NCBI GenBank assembly: GCA_937901105.1
Contig: CALCHD010000206.1
Location: forward strand, 1 to 10,129
From: an uncultured Bacteroidales bacterium
GTDB lineage: Bacteria > Bacteroidota > Bacteroidia > Bacteroidales > UBA932
DNA length: 10,129 nucleotides
Direction: 5' to 3'
Positions 7,219 through 10,129 of the stretch are shown here, in pieces. A program made the position numbers and the translations under genes. The notes beneath the pieces were generated by a model, which had not been told where the DNA came from, did no database searches, and saw only the letters and a program-made list of their open reading frames with translations. Positions within the stretch are counted from its first letter, which is position 1; each line of letters starts with the position of its first letter.

Positions 7219-7321
7219 CCGATTTAACACCCCAAACCTTGTATTTCCATAGGTAAAAAATCTTACAAGCATCATATCTTTCTATTTTGCAACTCACTGA
7301 CAATCTATACTTTATAAAACT

Positions 7322-7363
7322 TAAAATCCTCTTGTAAGAAATAAATCTTACAAGAGGATTTTA
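7322..7363 (-). terminator. Strong hairpin, likely terminator of regulator 2
   Basis: AAAATCCTCTTGTAAG (7323-7338) and CTTACAAGAGGATTTT (7347-7362) are perfectly complementary around an 8-base AT-rich loop; one more pair (7322/7363) extends the stem. On the leftward strand the stem ends in TTTT followed by AAGTTTTATA. It lies about 120 bases after the stop of regulator 2 and 100 bases before the DUF3244 promoter, so it most likely ends the regulator transcript. Being symmetrical it could work in both directions. Confidence 0.72.
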
Positions 7364-7408
7364 TACCAAAATCTCCCAATATATAACTCATTGATACCCT
7401 GAGATTTA

Positions 7409-7417
7409 CCCCCCCCC
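7409..7417. repeat. C9 homopolymer tract (G9 on the minus strand), intergenic
   Basis: Nine cytosines in a row follow TTTA in an otherwise AT-rich spacer, between the stop of regulator 2 and its hairpin. Such tracts are prone to slippage, but this one lies outside any gene I can support and about 190 bases from the nearest promoter box. Confidence 0.8.
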
Positions 7418-7481
7418 ACTAATAAAAAACACAAGAAAATCTTTGTAAGATTTCAATTAACACGCTGATATCCTGCACTTT

Positions 7482-9128
7482 TCATACATATCTCAAGTAA
7501 AAATTCTTATTAGCACTGCTCAACTGCTTGATTTTACTTCTGTATCTTGATTTTTTTGTATACACATTTGAGCATGAGATATTAAGTATTGTTGAGATTA
7601 TTGTAGCATCAAAACCTATTATGCAGTACGATATGAACCTGATATCATCATCTGTCAATTCCGGCATATCTACCCTCATGTTGATAAGAATATTGTCAAG
7701 TTCTGCATTAATCTGGTCTTCCAATCTTTTATGCAGTTTCTTATTATCACTTATATTGGCAATCATATTGACCACCTTTTTGTATATGTGATCCTTTACA
7801 TCCTTCCTATCCTGTTTTGTCAGGTATGTAAGACATAGTTCTCCTATAACTGAGAACTGCTTCTTATATGATTGAGCAAGTTCACTGCGAAGCATATCTA
7901 TACTATGGTTTTGCTCTGCATATTGTACACCATATACCTCAAGAGTTTTACAAGCATTCTCATATAAAAGCAGACTATTCTCTATATCCTGCCTCTTTTT
8001 CTTATTTACTCTGAAAAGATAAATAATAACAAATGCAGCCCCACTAGCCATCAATGCAAGAGCAAGTACAAGATATGATACCCTCAACTTCATCTGCAAT
8101 TTATTTTTCTCTGCTTCAGTAGAATAATATTCCTGCAGATTATGATCCACTGTATTTGAAAGAAACCCTATCATCTGGGATTCATAGGTTATTGAGCTTT
8201 TTTCCAAAGATTTTAATGCGAGATCATCGTCCCCTCTATACTTGTATATCAAATACTGCCAGTAGTCCAATTGATCTGAACCTACGGTTTTCAATTGCTC
8301 AATTATAGCATCACACTCCTTTTCCCTGCCCAATTGTTGCAGAGAATATGCATAAACAAAATACAATTTAGAAGATAGTGGGAGTTTATACTCTTCTACC
8401 ATTTTTTTCAAAAGAGCTATGGCCTCATTGGGCTCTGGATTTGGCTTTAAAACTTTCAGCCTTGCATAACCACCCAAATATAATTTCATTGACAGTGTGT
8501 CATTTTTAGCCGTCATTATACCAATCCTATATAAGGAGTCAGCCACTTCATAATATCTAGCGTTAGCATAAGCTATAGCCAGTTTCCCTAGAAACAAATT
8601 GCAATACTTCTGACTGCCGGCAGATTTGAATATATCATAAGCTTTAGATGCATATTCAACCTCCTTGCTTGAGTTTTTTGTTCTATTATATATATTGGAA
8701 AAACATGAGTATAATCTACCTAGAGCCACATTATTACAAACAGAAGGAGCCAGGCTCTCCCCTTTAGACAGTTCAATTGCAGCATTTGCATCATCCCCCG
8801 CATTCTCATATATCCTCCCCATATAGTAATGCATCAGCAGCCTGTCATCCGCTGAGCCGTGTTTTGAATAGTACTTCACAGCCGGGACAATGATGGAATC
8901 GGTGGTGAGGTCTATGTAGTTTTTGTCAAGGGCCATAGAGTGGAGTAGGGCATGCTTTGCTTTGGCCCTTGGAGAAAGCAGATTGTCGGGAGTAATATTG
9001 CGGATCTCCTCCAGTGCCCTTTTGGGGTCCTCCTCTATATATGATTCTATTTCCTGCAGGCGGGAGTATGTGTTGCTGCAAGAAATAAATGACATTGTTA
9101 CAAGTAGTGTAATGACAAGCTGTCTCAT
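7482..9128 (-). CDS. TPR lipoprotein with one membrane helix and C-terminal HTH-like domain (regulator 2)
   Basis: 548 residues from the ATG at 9128. A longer frame exists from 9152 (8 extra residues, MQQTEANT). I choose 9128 because it gives MRQLVITLL, matching the paralogue, with a compact lipoprotein signal (lipobox FISC, C17). Domain order equals regulator 1: TPR-type helices about 20-340 (LLMHYYMGRIYENAG), a membrane helix about 350-372, basic NKKKR, coiled coil, and an HTH-like end (DDDIRFISYCIIGF, then IISTILNISCSNVYTKKSR; about 492-530). The C-terminal 130 residues are roughly two thirds identical to regulator 1. The middle (120-345) is more divergent, consistent with the two sensing different inputs. 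It is transcribed away from lolD and stands just upstream of the DUF3244/lipoprotein operon, its most likely target. Its function as a regulator is inferred from architecture and position. Confidence 0.85.
   Translation of the reverse strand: MRQLVITLLVTMSFISCSNTYSRLQEIESYIEEDPKRALEEIRNITPDNLLSPRAKAKHALLHSMALDKNYIDLTTDSIIVPAVKYYSKHGSADDRLLMHYYMGRIYENAGDDANAAIELSKGESLAPSVCNNVALGRLYSCFSNIYNRTKNSSKEVEYASKAYDIFKSAGSQKYCNLFLGKLAIAYANARYYEVADSLYRIGIMTAKNDTLSMKLYLGGYARLKVLKPNPEPNEAIALLKKMVEEYKLPLSSKLYFVYAYSLQQLGREKECDAIIEQLKTVGSDQLDYWQYLIYKYRGDDDLALKSLEKSSITYESQMIGFLSNTVDHNLQEYYSTEAEKNKLQMKLRVSYLVLALALMASGAAFVIIYLFRVNKKKRQDIENSLLLYENACKTLEVYGVQYAEQNHSIDMLRSELAQSYKKQFSVIGELCLTYLTKQDRKDVKDHIYKKVVNMIANISDNKKLHKRLEDQINAELDNILINMRVDMPELTDDDIRFISYCIIGFDATIISTILNISCSNVYTKKSRYRSKIKQLSSANKNFYLRYV
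8807..9128 (-). repeat. 5' segment of regulator 2, near-identical to that of regulator 1
   Basis: Partner of the direct repeat at 4251-4575. The similarity covers the signal peptide and first TPR helices and falls off sharply at about codon 110. Both copies are also less AT-rich than the rest of their genes. Confidence 0.85.
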
Positions 9129-9167
9129 GGTGTTTGCTTCAGTTTGTTGCAATTGTAATCAGGTTTA

Positions 9168-9196
9168 CAAAATTAAATATTGTTGCGCCAAACCAA
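9168..9196 (-). promoter_or_regulatory. Promoter of regulator 2
   Basis: On the minus strand TAATTTTG (9175 to 9168) is an exact TAnnTTTG -7 box, with TTG at 9196-9194 as a -33 box, 18 bases apart. Transcription would begin near 9161, giving a leader of about 33 bases before the ATG at 9128 but only about 9 before the alternative ATG at 9152, which supports the shorter protein. Confidence 0.6.
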
Positions 9197-9235
9197 CACT
9201 TTTTATAAAATATTGCTGCTTGTGCGCAACACTTT
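9181..9235. promoter_or_regulatory. Inverted and direct repeats in the regulator 2/lolD divergent spacer
   Basis: TGTTGCGC (9181-9188) and GCGCAACA (9224-9231) form an exact 8-base inverted repeat 35 bases apart. CAACACTTT occurs at 9194-9202 and at 9227-9235, a direct repeat with a 33-base period, about three helical turns. The left arms touch the -33 region of regulator 2. This may be an operator pair; nothing in the window identifies the binding protein. Confidence 0.4.
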
Positions 9236-9272
9236 ATCTCTACAACCATAACTCCCTGTCCATAGAATCCCA

Positions 9273-9300
9273 TTGTTCAAAAAAATTTTAAGTACCTTTG
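9273..9300 (+). promoter_or_regulatory. Promoter of the lolD operon
   Basis: TACCTTTG (9293-9300) is an exact TAnnTTTG -7 box and TTG at 9273-9275 is a fitting -33 box with a 17-base spacer. The -7 box ends 19 bases before the ATG at 9320, so the leader is short. Confidence 0.6.
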
Positions 9301-9319
9301 TAAATCAAAGCAGCAGAAT

Positions 9320-9979
9320 ATGATTCAACTGGAAAACATACACAAATCATTCGGAGAACTGGAGGTGCTCAAAGGGGTATCCCTGCAGGTAGCCAAGGGG
9401 GAAGTGGTAAGCATTGTGGGAGCCAGCGGCGCCGGCAAGAGCACTTTGCTCAACATCATGGGTTCACTGATGAAACCGCAAGAAGGAAAAGTGAAAATTG
9501 CGGGAACAGACATTTTTTCTCTTCCCGACAAATCCCTTGCAGCCTTCCGCAACAAGGAGATAGGGTTTGTGTTCCAGTTCCACCATCTGCTGCCGGAGTT
9601 TTCCGCTCTGGAGAATGTTGTGATGCCGGCCCTGATAGGGGGAGCAAAGTGGGGGAGCAAAGAGGTTGAGGCAAGGGCCAGAATGCTGTTGGAGGAACTT
9701 GGTGTGGGGGGAAGACTTTCCCATAAACCCGGCCAATTGAGCGGCGGAGAGCAGCAGAGGGTAGCCATTGCCAGGGCGCTGATGAACAAACCTGCGGTGC
9801 TGCTTGCAGACGAGCCGTCGGGAAATCTCGACTCGCACAACCGAGACGAATTGCATTCGCTGTTTTTCGAACTGAGAGATAAGTTCGGCCAGACCATCGT
9901 TATCGTAACTCACGACAACGACCTCGCGCAACGTTCAGACCGCAAAATCGAAATGCTTGACGGTAGAATCATTAAATAA
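9320..9979 (+). CDS. lolD: LolD-type ABC transporter ATP-binding protein
   Basis: 219 residues, the usual length for LolD/MacB-type ATPases. All ABC motifs are intact: Walker A GASGAGKST (34-42), Q-loop FVFQF with Q86, signature LSGGEQQR (140-147), Walker B VLLADEP with E165, D-loop GNLD (168-171) and switch histidine H198 in VTHD. The stretch FQFHHLLPEFSALENV is typical of the LolD group, which powers extraction of lipoproteins from the inner membrane for delivery to the outer membrane by the Lol system; related ATPases act with MacB- or FtsX-like permeases. The LolD assignment is supported by the LolE-type permease that starts 16 bases downstream. The gene is visibly richer in G+C than its leftward neighbours and is likely part of the core genome bordering the accessory modules. 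Its cytoplasmic product would act on the inner face of the membrane. Confidence 0.92.
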   Translation: MIQLENIHKSFGELEVLKGVSLQVAKGEVVSIVGASGAGKSTLLNIMGSLMKPQEGKVKIAGTDIFSLPDKSLAAFRNKEIGFVFQFHHLLPEFSALENVVMPALIGGAKWGSKEVEARARMLLEELGVGGRLSHKPGQLSGGEQQRVAIARALMNKPAVLLADEPSGNLDSHNRDELHSLFFELRDKFGQTIVIVTHDNDLAQRSDRKIEMLDGRIIK

Positions 9980-9995
9980 CCGAATCTCGAAAAAC

Positions 9996-10129
9996 GTGTC
10001 AAAGATAAATCTTTCATACTTTTTAGGTAGCAGATTGTCATCTAAATCGCACAAACAAAACAATGTTATGGTGCGTATTGCGATGGTAAGTGTAGCCGTG
10101 GGAATAGCTGTTATGGTATTGGCATTGGG
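9996..10129 (+). CDS. LolE/FtsX-type ABC transporter permease, N-terminus only
   Basis: An open frame from a GTG at 9996 reads (M)SKINLSYFLGSRLSSKSH, then VMVRIAMVSVAVGIAVMVLAL, and runs off the window after 44 codons. A short amphipathic start, a basic stretch and then a first membrane helix with the RIA-x-x-SVA-x-G-x-AVM pattern are characteristic of Bacteroidota lipoprotein-release permeases (LolC/LolE type). GTG is chosen because the frame contains no closer ATG before the conserved N-terminus; the next in-frame ATG (about codon 25) would remove part of it. The start lies 16 bases after the lolD stop, so both belong to one operon. The large periplasmic domain and the remaining helices lie beyond the edge. 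Confidence 0.85.
   Translation, partial: MSKINLSYFLGSRLSSKSHKQNNVMVRIAMVSVAVGIAVMVLAL

Larger units (their letters stand above)
7260..7451. repeat. Cluster of CTTACAA motif copies between regulator 2 and the DUF3244 operon
   Basis: The word ATCTTACAAG occurs at 7260-7269 and 7345-7354 on the plus strand. Its reverse complement is nearly matched at 7331-7340 (CTTGTAAGAA) and as TTTGTAAGAT at 7442-7451. A partial copy (ATCTTACAC) lies near 2882-2890, downstream of regulator 1. Two of the copies form the stem of the hairpin at 7322-7363. The clustering suggests a protein-binding site or a small dispersed repeat; no function is shown. Confidence 0.5.

Noticed and set aside
7409..7417. C9 tract as a phase-variation switch
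   Set aside because: It lies outside coding sequence, downstream of regulator 2, upstream of a strong hairpin and far from the next promoter box, so a length change has no obvious effect. Kept only as a repeat.
7364..7481. Small peptide genes (about 10 codons) after regulator 2
   Set aside because: The frames are very short, lack a signal peptide or any known peptide motif, and no start context supports them.
9129..9152. Eight-residue longer start for regulator 2 (ATG at 9152)
   Set aside because: It would leave a leader of only about 9 bases from the predicted transcription start, and the paralogue begins with the same MRQLVI sequence as the shorter form.
9325..9931. Long open frames on the minus strand across lolD
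   Set aside because: They are antisense shadows of a fully conserved ABC ATPase, with Ser/Pro-rich low-complexity translations and no recognisable motif.

Overview
The window looks like a chromosomal piece of a Bacteroidales-type bacterium (phylum Bacteroidota). The reasons are the promoter style (TAnnTTTG -7 boxes ahead of several genes, no clear Shine-Dalgarno signals), a DUF3244-like secreted protein, two TPR lipoproteins with a C-terminal helix-turn-helix-like domain, and a LolD/LolE-type ABC pair of the Bacteroidota kind. I cannot name a genus. The lolD end is visibly richer in G+C than the AT-rich accessory part.

Layout: positions 1-9128 are read leftward (minus strand) and 9320-10129 rightward. 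From right to left: (i) a cut-off LolE-type permease and the complete LolD-type ATPase; (ii) a divergent promoter region, 9129-9319; (iii) TPR regulator 2 (7482-9128); (iv) a spacer with a strong hairpin, a recurring CTTACAA motif and a C9 tract (7186-7481); (v) a tightly overlapping three-gene operon: DUF3244-like secreted protein, a 496-residue lipoprotein with a 16-cysteine zinc-ribbon-like block and a zinc phospholipase C/P1-nuclease-like C-terminus, and a 235-residue membrane-anchored protein; (vi) TPR regulator 1 (2923-4575), a paralogue of regulator 2; (vii) a second operon: a decayed remnant of a paralogue of the 496-residue lipoprotein, a 211-residue secreted protein, an O-antigen ligase/polymerase-family membrane protein, and a cut-off small secreted protein at the left edge.

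Interpretation: the leftward part is two related modules, each being TPR regulator followed by an operon that carries, or once carried, a lipoprotein of the same family. The regulators combine a lipobox, periplasmic-type TPRs, one membrane helix and a cytoplasmic coiled-coil/HTH end, which suggests one-component signalling across the inner membrane to control the adjacent operon. The lipoprotein (common N-terminal part, Cys-rich joint, enzyme-like C-terminus, then an overlapping small membrane protein) has the layout of a polymorphic toxin/immunity pair. That reading is inference: a secreted or surface lipolytic enzyme without a toxin role remains possible. No tRNA, rRNA, CRISPR array, transposase or integrase was seen.
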